Assembly (NCBI RefSeq): GCF_902381825.1
Contig: NZ_LR698973.1
Span: 3,066,108 to 3,130,107 of the forward strand
DNA: 64,000 bases
Origin: Pseudocoprococcus catus
GTDB taxonomy: Bacteria > Bacillota > Clostridia > Lachnospirales > Lachnospiraceae
Direction of reading: 5' to 3'
Shown: piece after piece, positions 7,127-14,805 of the stretch
Numbering within the stretch: the first letter of the stretch is position 1
How the letters are laid out: each line of letters begins with the position of its first letter
Translations under genes and position numbers: made by a program
Notes under the pieces: model-generated
Told to the model about the DNA's origin: nothing
Databases searched by the model: none
The model's input: only the letters and a program-made list of their open reading frames with translations

Positions 7127-8050
7127 ATGCCATTTATTTTACAAACAAGTGGTCTTTCTAAAAAAATCGGTAGTAAGGCACTTGTCACTGATGTTAATAT
7201 TCATATTCCCAAAGGGAAAATTTATGGTTTTCTTGGTCCTAACGGAGCTGGTAAAACCACAGTGATGAAGATGATTACTAACCTTTGGAAACCTACCAGT
7301 GGGACTATTGAGGTGTTTGGAGAGGTATTGACTCCAAAATCCTATGAAGTCTTAAAAAGAATGGGAAGTATCATCGAGTTTCCCACCTTTTATGACCACA
7401 TGACCGGGCGTGAGAACTTACAGCTTCATTGTGAGTATATGGGCTATTACAATGTTGACAGTGTTGAAAGTGCGTTGCAAATGCTGGACTTGACATCAGC
7501 AGCCGATCAGCCGGTCAAGAACTATTCCCTCGGCATGAAAGAACGCCTCGGAATTGCAAGAGCCATTATGTGCAAGCCGGAACTGCTTATTCTCGACGAA
7601 CCCACAAACGGCCTTGATCCAGCAGGAATGAAACAAATCCGTGATTTATTAAAAACACTTTGTTCGGAGTACGGTATTACCGTTATGATTTCAAGTCACA
7701 TTTTATCTGAAGTGGAGAGTATTGCGGATACCGTTGCTATTATCCATCACGGAAAAATGATGAAAGAAATTCGTATGCAAGATATCGAGGAAATGAACCT
7801 CAATTATGTGGAGCTTTCTGTCACGGATGAAAAGCGGGCTGCCTATGTCTTGACTGAAAAGTTGGGTCTGCAAAATTTTAAGATTCTTGACAGCGGTAAA
7901 ATTCGCATATATGACCATGCAGCGTCTACCAAGCAGTTGACGAAAATACTGGCTCTGAATGATGTCGAAGTTGTGAGCATTGGAAAGAAATCTGAAACGC
8001 TGGAGGACTACTTCTTGAAGCTGACCGGGGAGGTGAAATATCATGCTTAA
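7127..8050 (+). CDS. ABC ATPase, lantibiotic/bacitracin-resistance type (BcrA/LanF-like)
   Basis: The 307-residue ATPase has Walker A GPNGAGKTT, signature YSLGMKERLGIA, Walker B LLILDEPTNGLDPAG and the H-loop SSHILSE. At the Q-loop position it reads GSIIEFPTFYDHMTG, so Glu replaces the usual Gln. This is the E-loop described for lantibiotic self-protection ATPases. The C-terminal 80 residues are the accessory domain of BcrA-type proteins. The ribosome site is AAAGGAGGG, and the gene overlaps the permease gene by 8 bases. Confidence 0.88.
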   Translation: MPFILQTSGLSKKIGSKALVTDVNIHIPKGKIYGFLGPNGAGKTTVMKMITNLWKPTSGTIEVFGEVLTPKSYEVLKRMGSIIEFPTFYDHMTGRENLQLHCEYMGYYNVDSVESALQMLDLTSAADQPVKNYSLGMKERLGIARAIMCKPELLILDEPTNGLDPAGMKQIRDLLKTLCSEYGITVMISSHILSEVESIADTVAIIHHGKMMKEIRMQDIEEMNLNYVELSVTDEKRAAYVLTEKLGLQNFKILDSGKIRIYDHAASTKQLTKILALNDVEVVSIGKKSETLEDYFLKLTGEVKYHA

Positions 8051-8750
8051 ACTCATTAGGCTGGAATGGAAAAAGAATAATGTAGGAAAGTACATTCGCA
8101 ATGTGGTTATCATGTCGGCTCTGATCTGCCTGTTCATATTTGCCCTTTGCTATTTGGGAATTGCCAATGATCCTGATACGGGTGTTCCTGATGCGGCGCC
8201 GGGTAACAGTGCGATTTCTTCCTCTATCGAGCTGTTTACAAGCATGGCTTTTCTGGTGTTTACCAGTGTCATGTTGTCCACATACATTGTGAGCGCCTAT
8301 AAAAATAAAACCATGAACTTAATGTTTTCGTATCCAATTAAGCGACAGAAAATTCTCGTTTCTCAAATGTTAGCTGTATGGATTTTCAATTTCGTGGCTC
8401 TGGTGCTGACAAAACTATTGATTTACGGCTGCATTTTACTTGGTTCACAATTCATGGTTTCCTCATTCCCACTGGACTACAACATGGCAAGTATGGGGTT
8501 CTATATTCAGTTACTCTTAAAGTCCGTTGTCATTGTAACCATGAGTTTTATCGCCTTGTTTATTGGTATGGCTATGAAGTCCTCAAAAGCTACCATCGTA
8601 TCATCTTTTCTGCTGATCTTTTTGACACAGGCTAATGTGGGCGATTTTTCTTTGGCGGATAATGCCATTCTTCCTGTTGTACTTATGGTACTTTCCTTAA
8701 TCTTTGCGTTTCTCTCGATTTACAATGTGGAAACTAAGGATTTGAACTAA
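8043..8750 (+). CDS. ABC-2 type permease, partner of the system A ATPase
   Basis: The 235-residue protein has about six membrane spans and the ABC-2/BcrB layout. A cytoplasmic basic start (MLKLIRLEWKKN) is followed by TM1, a short outside loop, and paired spans to the C-terminus. LanFEG transporters usually have two permeases. Here only one is present, so it may form a homodimer as in BcrAB. Translation is coupled to the ATPase gene. Confidence 0.83.
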   Translation: MLKLIRLEWKKNNVGKYIRNVVIMSALICLFIFALCYLGIANDPDTGVPDAAPGNSAISSSIELFTSMAFLVFTSVMLSTYIVSAYKNKTMNLMFSYPIKRQKILVSQMLAVWIFNFVALVLTKLLIYGCILLGSQFMVSSFPLDYNMASMGFYIQLLLKSVVIVTMSFIALFIGMAMKSSKATIVSSFLLIFLTQANVGDFSLADNAILPVVLMVLSLIFAFLSIYNVETKDLN

Positions 8751-8826
8751 AATGCTCGATGAAAAGGAAAGTTCTTATAGTGATGCCAACTATAAATTGA
8801 TATTAAATAGTTATTAAACTGCCGGG

Positions 8827-8918
8827 CGACGGCAAAAGAAAAAAAGCCGTCGTAGAGCAGACAATTTGACACGCCCATTTGAAACGGCGGCTTTGATTTT
8901 CAGAGCCGCCGTTTCTTT
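8827..8918 (+). terminator. Two hairpins after system A
   Basis: CGACGGC (8827-8833) pairs with GCCGTCG (8846-8852). Then GAAACGGCGGCT (8881-8892) pairs perfectly with AGCCGCCGTTTC (8904-8915), followed by TTTGC. The second is the stronger terminator candidate and could work on both strands. Confidence 0.65.
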
Positions 8919-8975
8919 GCGTTTGCACAAACCAATGACGACTTGCAGGGACACGGTAGCCGATTGGAGGTTAAT

Positions 8976-9185
8976 TTACCGTGTCTCGTTTGCTTTTTCA
9001 AAGCTCACATGATCTACATCAGTTAAAAAAAGCATTGCTCCTCCTCCGGGCAAGTATAACATTGCATCGGTATTATCGTTCCATGTAATTCGGTATAATA
9101 GCGGCTGTTTTTGGCGCGTCAGTTTTCCATCGCGGAAATCTGGCGTTTTCTTATAGATTTGTACTTGCCTGTTTATCCAATATAC
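8976..9185 (-). pseudogene. Headless fragment of an element backbone protein
   Basis: A minus-strand frame with no start codon reads VQIYKKTPDFRDGKLTR..., later TDVDHVSFEKANETR, then stops. It overlaps the kinase 3' end in another frame. The fluent protein-like sequence beside clean cargo suggests the tail of a backbone gene cut when the cargo module inserted. I do not recognise the family with certainty. Confidence 0.45.
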
Positions 9186-10537
9186 GGGAATATTAAAGTG
9201 GCTTCACACCCTTTCGGGAAAACATTAGTAAGTTTGAAACTGCCGTTATGAGCTGCGGCGACTTGTTGGACAATCAGCAATCCAAGCCCATGTCTTAAAT
9301 CAAGCCGTTCATCTGTGCTTTCCATATAATGCGGCTTTTCTTCCAGCTCTTGCAGCTTTTCAGCAGACAGACTCGTTCCGTTATCCGTAACCGCCAAGAT
9401 AAGATGGTTTTGCGATGCTGTAAGAGAAATGCAGACTTCACAGCCCTGTGGGTTGTGTTTCATGCTGTTCTGGACAAGGTTGTTTACAGCCCGCGAAATC
9501 AATCTGGCATCACATTCCAACACAGCATTTTCGGCGTCAGGAGTAATCTTAATTCCGATGTTGTAGCTATCGGAAATTCCTGTATTCAACAGGTCTGCTA
9601 CATAGGATCGCAGTAGTTTGGATAAGCGAACCATCTCTTTATGAAGCGGCTGCATCTCATATTCCAACTGCGATACTAAATTCAAATCCTGCACCAGCTC
9701 TTTGATTTTTACACTTTGCTTCCGTACTATTTCTGCCTGTTCACGGATGCTCTTGCTGGCAGCCTTACTTTCTGCAATACGGCCCGCATACCCCATAATC
9801 ATGGAGAGAGGTGTGCGGATGTCATGGGAAACGCCGCTGATCCAGTTCGCCCGCGCTTCATTTTGCCTATTCAAAATGGAAGAAGCTTTGTTTACACTGC
9901 TTGCAATTTCCGATAGTTCTCCGCTGATATGAAGTGAAACTGGCTTTCCGTCTGCCAAAGTTTCCACAGCGGATACAATCGGTTCGGTATTGTGAATGAT
10001 TCTGCGTTTGGAAAAGTAATAGGCTGAAAAGAGGCACAGCACATCCAAGCCAAGCATCCCCAGCACAAAGATGGGGAGTCGTTGAAGTGCTGCAATGGAA
10101 TAGAAATTGCTGGTGAGTTTTGTGTAGCTGTCTGTGGGATAGCCCAGCACCAACAACCCATCATCGGTGTTCCAAATAAAAACCGGGTAATCCTCAATAT
10201 ACCCTTTTGAAAATAGTGCGACATCTTGAATTGTGTAATTTTTCGGCACATTGTCCGGCAAATCAACCGACCAATAACATTGACCATCTGTGTTCAAGTA
10301 GATCGCCCAAATATGATTCTGTCGGAGCATTTGCACCGCCTCATCCGATAATTGTTCCGGCGTAGCGGCGGTAGCAGTCATTTCCAACATGGCTTGCGGG
10401 GATGAATCGCCATAATCCTCGGTCACAATCTTTTGAAAAGTCAGACCGAATACTACTGCATTAAGAAAAAGCAATATCAGAATAAAGGCAACGAACGACA
10501 CAAGATATTTAGATATATAACTTCCGAATGATTTCAT
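9173..10537 (-). CDS. Sensor histidine kinase, system B
   Basis: The 454-residue kinase has a first membrane span (about 10-32), an extracellular domain of about 120 residues, a second span (about 155-175), a HAMP linker, the H-box SGVSHDIRTPLSMIMGY, an N-box NNLVQNSMKH and a glycine-rich LRHGLGLLIV. The large sensor loop separates it from the kinases of systems A and C and resembles the CprK/NisK type. It follows its response regulator by 4 bp and faces away from the LanFEG-like genes. Confidence 0.9.
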   Translation of the reverse strand: MKSFGSYISKYLVSFVAFILILLFLNAVVFGLTFQKIVTEDYGDSSPQAMLEMTATAATPEQLSDEAVQMLRQNHIWAIYLNTDGQCYWSVDLPDNVPKNYTIQDVALFSKGYIEDYPVFIWNTDDGLLVLGYPTDSYTKLTSNFYSIAALQRLPIFVLGMLGLDVLCLFSAYYFSKRRIIHNTEPIVSAVETLADGKPVSLHISGELSEIASSVNKASSILNRQNEARANWISGVSHDIRTPLSMIMGYAGRIAESKAASKSIREQAEIVRKQSVKIKELVQDLNLVSQLEYEMQPLHKEMVRLSKLLRSYVADLLNTGISDSYNIGIKITPDAENAVLECDARLISRAVNNLVQNSMKHNPQGCEVCISLTASQNHLILAVTDNGTSLSAEKLQELEEKPHYMESTDERLDLRHGLGLLIVQQVAAAHNGSFKLTNVFPKGCEATLIFPYIG

Positions 10538-10541
10538 GACA

Positions 10542-11243
10542 TCACTTCCTTGCTATCAGCTTATAGCCTAATCCTTTAATGGTTATTAGGGACACGGGTT
10601 TTGATGGATCGGTTTCAATCTTTTCCCGGACGCGCCGGACATGAGCATTGAGGCTGTTTTCGTAGCCAAAAGGATTATCCCCCCAGAGGGCTTCACAAAG
10701 CGCATCTACGGTAACAATCTTTCCAGCATTACGGGCAAGCGTTTCAAGTAGAGTATGTTCTTTGGCCGTCAGGGAGATAATCTCGCTGCCTTTATGGACT
10801 TCGGCCCGGCTGAAATCAATCGTACATCCATCCAAAACAAGCAGCGGTGAATCCTCTTTGTAGGTCCGCCGCAGTACCGCATAGATACGCAGTAACAGTT
10901 CCTGCGGCATAAAGGGCTTAGAAATGTAGTCATCTGCACCAAGCCCCAATCCCGATAATTTGTCTGCTGCTTCGTCCTTTGCTGTTAAGAAAATGATCGG
11001 CACATTGGTAAAAGTGCGGAAATGTTGCATCAGAGAAAAGCCATCCCCATCCGGCAGCATGACATCCAAAACAATTAAATCGGGAGTTTCCTCTTTTGCG
11101 GTCAAAATAGCTTCTTTGACCGTCATTGCGGTAAGGACAGTTTCAAATCCTGCATCTTTCAATATATCTGAAACCATTTTCAATAGTTCCTGTTCATCAT
11201 CTACCAACAGGAGCCTTTTAGTATGTAAAAAGGAATTATCCAT
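10542..11243 (-). CDS. OmpR-family response regulator, system B
   Basis: The 233-residue protein has a receiver domain with acidic pair VDDE, phospho-acceptor in VLDVMLPDGDG and Lys in YISKPF, plus a winged helix ending LITIKGLGYKLIA. The start is the ATG after TTGGAGAA. It is divergently arranged with the ABC genes (157 bp between starts). A tandem GTAAGG repeat in that gap is a plausible operator. Confidence 0.9.
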   Translation of the reverse strand: MDNSFLHTKRLLLVDDEQELLKMVSDILKDAGFETVLTAMTVKEAILTAKEETPDLIVLDVMLPDGDGFSLMQHFRTFTNVPIIFLTAKDEAADKLSGLGLGADDYISKPFMPQELLLRIYAVLRRTYKEDSPLLVLDGCTIDFSRAEVHKGSEIISLTAKEHTLLETLARNAGKIVTVDALCEALWGDNPFGYENSLNAHVRRVREKIETDPSKPVSLITIKGLGYKLIARK

Positions 11244-11320
11244 AGCAGTTTCTCCAATCTGATTTTATTTGTTTCTATTATATCATGGGCTGTACATTCT
11301 GCGTTCTTGTTCCTTGAAAA

Positions 11321-11337
11321 GTAAGGTAAAAGTAAGG
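11321..11337 (+). promoter_or_regulatory. Tandem GTAAGG repeat, likely response-regulator operator
   Basis: GTAAGG occurs at 11321 and again at 11332, exactly 11 bp apart, within AAGTAAGGTAAAAGTAAGGA between the divergent regulator and ABC genes. Direct repeats one helical turn apart are the normal binding geometry for OmpR-family dimers. The link to the system B regulator is inferred from position. Confidence 0.55.
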
Positions 11338-11399
11338 ACGGGAGAATGTAGATGTCAGGTTGAAGTTGTACCATAGAAGAATCGAAAGGAGATGTTTCT

Positions 11400-12164
11400 A
11401 TGGACTATATCATTACAACGGAACAGTTGACCAAGAAATATAAGAACTTCACTTCGGTCAATCATGTTTCGCTTCATATTCGCAAGGGCAGCATTTATGG
11501 TTTTCTTGGCCCGAACGGGGCAGGCAAATCCACTACCATGAAAATGCTGTTGGGGTTGACCGCTCCCACAAAAGGCAGCTTTACCATTGATGGGAAACAG
11601 TTTCCGCAGAATCGGATTGCCATTCTCAAAGAGATCGGCTCTTTCATCGAAGCGCCGTCTTTCTACGCGAATCTCACCGGGCGGGAAAATCTTGACATTA
11701 TCCGCCGCATTTTGAGACTGCCGAAAGCTGATGTGGAAGATGCTCTGGAACTGGTAGGGCTGACCGAGTTTGGCGACCGGCTGGCAAAACAGTATTCGCT
11801 GGGAATGAAGCAACGCTTGGGCCTTGCCGGGGCACTCTTGGGGCGTCCGCCGATTCTGATTCTGGACGAACCCACAAACGGTCTTGACCCGTCCGGTATC
11901 CACGAAATCCGCAATCTGGTAAAATCCTTGCCCAGCCTTTACGACTGCACGGTGCTGATCTCGTCCCATATGCTGTCTGAAATCGAATTGATTGCAGATG
12001 ACATTGGGATTCTCAACCACGGGCGGCTGCTGTTTGAGGGAAGCATGAATGATTTGCGTCAATACGCCCTGCAATCCGGCTTCGCTGCGGACAATCTGGA
12101 AGATGTGTTCCTTTCTATGGTTGAGAAAGATAACATGGACAGAAAGCAGAGGGCAAAATTATGA
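11400..12164 (+). CDS. LanF-like ABC ATPase, system B
   Basis: The 254-residue ATPase has Walker A GPNGAGKST, signature YSLGMKQRLGLAGA, Walker B LILDEPTNGLDPSG and an E-loop (GSFIEAPSFYANLTG), the hallmark of lantibiotic immunity ATPases. The ribosome site is AAAGGAG. It overlaps the next permease by 4 bases. With the two permeases it should expel cationic peptides or lantibiotics from the membrane. Confidence 0.9.
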   Translation: MDYIITTEQLTKKYKNFTSVNHVSLHIRKGSIYGFLGPNGAGKSTTMKMLLGLTAPTKGSFTIDGKQFPQNRIAILKEIGSFIEAPSFYANLTGRENLDIIRRILRLPKADVEDALELVGLTEFGDRLAKQYSLGMKQRLGLAGALLGRPPILILDEPTNGLDPSGIHEIRNLVKSLPSLYDCTVLISSHMLSEIELIADDIGILNHGRLLFEGSMNDLRQYALQSGFAADNLEDVFLSMVEKDNMDRKQRAKL

Positions 12165-12886
12165 AAACGCTGGCAATCGAACTTCGGAAAGAAAAGCGAA
12201 CCGGCGTGATTTCCGTGCTGCTGGCTGTTGGTGTCTTGGGAGCCGCCTACGCAGTTGTCAATTTCATTATGCGGAAAGACACACTTCTGAATCTGCCGCT
12301 GGCCCCGATGGATGTTTTGTTGACCCAGCTCTACGGCATGATTATGGTGCTGAATCTGTTCGGTATCGTGGTTGCTACCTGCATGATCTACAACATGGAA
12401 TTTAAGGGAAGTGCCGTAAAGAAGATGTATATGCTTCCCGTCAGCGTCCCGGCCATGTATCTGTGCAAATTTCTGATTCTGACGGTCATGTTTTTGGTTG
12501 CAATCGTGCTGCAAAACCTGGCACTTGCACAGCTCGGAATGACGGACTTGCCGGACGGAGCGTTTGAGATGGGTACGCTGGTACGCTTTGCCGGATACTC
12601 TTTTCTCACATCCATGCCGGTACTGTCGTTTATGTTGCTGATTTCCTCGCGCTTTGAAAATATGTGGGTGCCGCTTGGAATTGGTGTTGCCGGTTTTCTG
12701 AGTGGTATGGCACTTGCAAATTCGGGGCTGACGTTTTTGCTGGTGCATCCTTTTGTGATTATTATGAAACCAGCAGCAGCCATGAGCGCCCAGCCTGATT
12801 CGACGGTTGCCCTTGTCGCTTTGGTGGAAACACTGTTGTTCCTTGCTGTGGGCTTGTGGCTGGCGAAGTACAGACGCTACGAGTAA
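12161..12886 (+). CDS. LanE-like permease, system B
   Basis: The 241-residue protein has about six membrane spans. It starts MKTLAIELRKEKRTG, the usual amphipathic cytoplasmic lead of lantibiotic-protection permeases. Its start overlaps the ATPase stop (ATGA). It pairs with the downstream permease to form the LanEG membrane part. Confidence 0.85.
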   Translation: MKTLAIELRKEKRTGVISVLLAVGVLGAAYAVVNFIMRKDTLLNLPLAPMDVLLTQLYGMIMVLNLFGIVVATCMIYNMEFKGSAVKKMYMLPVSVPAMYLCKFLILTVMFLVAIVLQNLALAQLGMTDLPDGAFEMGTLVRFAGYSFLTSMPVLSFMLLISSRFENMWVPLGIGVAGFLSGMALANSGLTFLLVHPFVIIMKPAAAMSAQPDSTVALVALVETLLFLAVGLWLAKYRRYE

Positions 12887-12902
12887 GGAGGGATAATAAG
12901 AA

Positions 12903-13667
12903 ATGAGTTTTTTGGATTTACTCAAAATCGAGTTTATGAAAGTAAAACGCTCCAAAATCGTACCCCTGATTTTCATTGCACCTTTATTGGTGGTGGTTTC
13001 CGGGGTTGCGTATTTGAGCAACTACTTTACACCGGAATACACCAATGCGTGGCCTGCCATGTTTATTCAAAGTGCGCTTGTTTACGCCTACTATCTGCTT
13101 CCATTCAGCATGATCGTGGTTTGCGTGATGATCGCAGGACGAGAAACAGGAAATAACGGGATTCTGAAAATGCTGGCGCTGCCAGTCAGCCGCTGCGCAT
13201 TATCCATTGCCAAATTCTGTGTGCTTACCTTTTATCTGTTTATGGAGATGGTGGTGTTTCTGGTCATATTTGTAATCGCTGGGTTGATTGCGACACAGAC
13301 AATGGGAGTAACAGAAACCTTGCCAATCCTATATCTTCTGAAATGGTGCTTGGGGCTGTTTCTGACTATGCTGCCGTGCATTGCGGCTATGTGGGCCATC
13401 ACTGTGCTGTTTGAAAAGCCGCTTCTTTCTGTGGGATTAAATCTGCTGCTTGTGATTCCCGGTGTATTGGTTGCGAATACGCCGCTGTGGATCGCCTATC
13501 CGTACTGTTACAGCGGTTATCTCGTTTCCTGCTCTCTCCATGATTTTACAGCAGAAACCTCCGACGCCGCTTTTTCGGTGTTTCCGTTCCTGCCGTGCGC
13601 GATTGTAGTGTTTGGCCTGTTTTTCGCGCTGGCTGTCACCAAATTTGGGAAAAAAGAAATGAGGTAA
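12903..13667 (+). CDS. LanG-like permease, system B
   Basis: The 254-residue protein has six membrane spans and begins MSFLDLLKIEFMKVKRSK. The ribosome site is AAGGAGGG, 16 bp after the previous stop. It resembles the upstream permease in layout, as LanE and LanG do. Backbone debris starts immediately after its stop, marking the right edge of the cargo. Confidence 0.85.
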   Translation: MSFLDLLKIEFMKVKRSKIVPLIFIAPLLVVVSGVAYLSNYFTPEYTNAWPAMFIQSALVYAYYLLPFSMIVVCVMIAGRETGNNGILKMLALPVSRCALSIAKFCVLTFYLFMEMVVFLVIFVIAGLIATQTMGVTETLPILYLLKWCLGLFLTMLPCIAAMWAITVLFEKPLLSVGLNLLLVIPGVLVANTPLWIAYPYCYSGYLVSCSLHDFTAETSDAAFSVFPFLPCAIVVFGLFFALAVTKFGKKEMR

Positions 13668-13960
13668 ACTATGCCGATATTCTCTGGAACGGCATACAGG
13701 CTGAAAAGGTGCAGAGGGCATTTGAGAAGCTGAATTACCGGGAACAGACCTTACTTGAAAAACGGTTAGCAATCTGTATGACCTGCGGGCGAGTTGGCTC
13801 ATGGAAGAACGGCACAGCAGAAATCGTTCGGCTTGCTGATTGGGATACAATTAAGACGAACTGGTTTGCCAATGAGGCGATCCGGTATATTTTATCATTG
13901 TCGACTGATGCTCTTAAAAAATATATGCTCGTCCCCCTTGAGCCGCCACTTATATCCTGA
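13668..13960 (+). pseudogene. Remnant of an element-borne sigma-like/HTH protein
   Basis: A frame without its own start, immediately after the LanG stop, reads ADILWNGIQAEKVQRAFEKL, then YREQTLLEKRLAICMTCGRV. That segment is characteristic of a sigma-70-like protein in Tn1549-type elements. Its N-terminus is absent and the C-terminal part diverges. It looks like backbone sequence truncated by the cargo insertion. Confidence 0.5.
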
Positions 13961-13963
13961 ATC

Positions 13964-13980
13964 CTTACAACAACTGTAAG
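13964..13980 (+). promoter_or_regulatory. Perfect inverted repeat upstream of the Bce-like genes
   Basis: CTTACA-ACAAC-TGTAAG is a perfect 6-5-6 palindrome 57 bp before the ATPase start. It closely matches the TTACA/TGTAA half-sites known for BceR-type regulators, so it is the probable site for the regulator encoded at 16887. Confidence 0.7.
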
Positions 13981-14037
13981 TGGTATTTGCTGTGTTCCAA
14001 TGCTATCATTTTATTACAAATGATAGGAGGTATTCAC

Positions 14038-14805
14038 ATGAAACCCATTTTGAATATTGAAAATTTAACAAAAATCTACGGCAATGTGCCAAATCAAACA
14101 AAGGCACTGAATGGGATCACCTTCCAGGTGATGCCGGGAGAGTTTCTCGGCATTATGGGAAGCAGTGGTTCCGGTAAATCCACGCTTCTCAACTGTATTG
14201 CAACTGTGATTCAACCCACAGGTGGAAGCATTCAGGTGGAGGGCGATATTCTGCAATCCCTCAAGGGAAAGGCTCTTGCAGAGTACCGTGGCAAAAAAGT
14301 TGGTTATCTATTCCAGAACTTTGAATTGCTGGACAACCTGACTGGCAGGGAAAACATCCTGCTCCCGACTTCCTTGCATGGGGTATCCGAAGCAGAAAGC
14401 AGCCAGCGGCTGAAGCAGTTGTCTGACTATCTGGAAATCACTGATGTTCTGGATAAGTTTCCGTCCAAGATGTCCGGCGGCCAGCGTCAGCGTGTTGCGG
14501 CAGCAAGGGCTCTGATCTTACATCCCCAAATGATCCTTGCCGATGAACCGACGGGTGCGCTGGATTCTAAGAACGCAAGAAGTCTTATGGAGAAGCTGTC
14601 CGGCCTGAATCGTGACGAACAAGCTACGATCCTGATGGTAACCCATGATTCCAATGCCGCCAGCTTCTGTAAACGCATCCTGTTCATCCAGGATGGCGTG
14701 ATCTTTCATGAGCTTCGGCGTGGAGACGAAAGCCAGCAGGAGTTCTACGGGCGCATCCTGAAGGTGATGGCGCAACTGGGAGGGGGCAGCGCAAATGTTC
14801 TCTAA
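14038..14805 (+). CDS. BceA-like ABC ATPase, system C
   Basis: The 255-residue ATPase starts at the ATG after AGGAGG (14026-14031). It has Walker A GSSGSGKST, Q-loop YLFQNFELLDNLTG, signature MSGGQRQRVAAARA and Walker B ILADEPTGALDS. This is the MacB/LolD-like class used by BceAB detoxification transporters, unlike the E-loop class of systems A and B. The 3' end overlaps the permease by 11 bases. Confidence 0.92.
   Translation: MKPILNIENLTKIYGNVPNQTKALNGITFQVMPGEFLGIMGSSGSGKSTLLNCIATVIQPTGGSIQVEGDILQSLKGKALAEYRGKKVGYLFQNFELLDNLTGRENILLPTSLHGVSEAESSQRLKQLSDYLEITDVLDKFPSKMSGGQRQRVAAARALILHPQMILADEPTGALDSKNARSLMEKLSGLNRDEQATILMVTHDSNAASFCKRILFIQDGVIFHELRRGDESQQEFYGRILKVMAQLGGGSANVL

Noticed and set aside
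11355-13021. Long minus-strand open frames opposite the LanFEG-like genes
   Set aside because: Shadows of high-quality ABC transporter genes, rich in His/Gln/Arg as expected for antisense frames.
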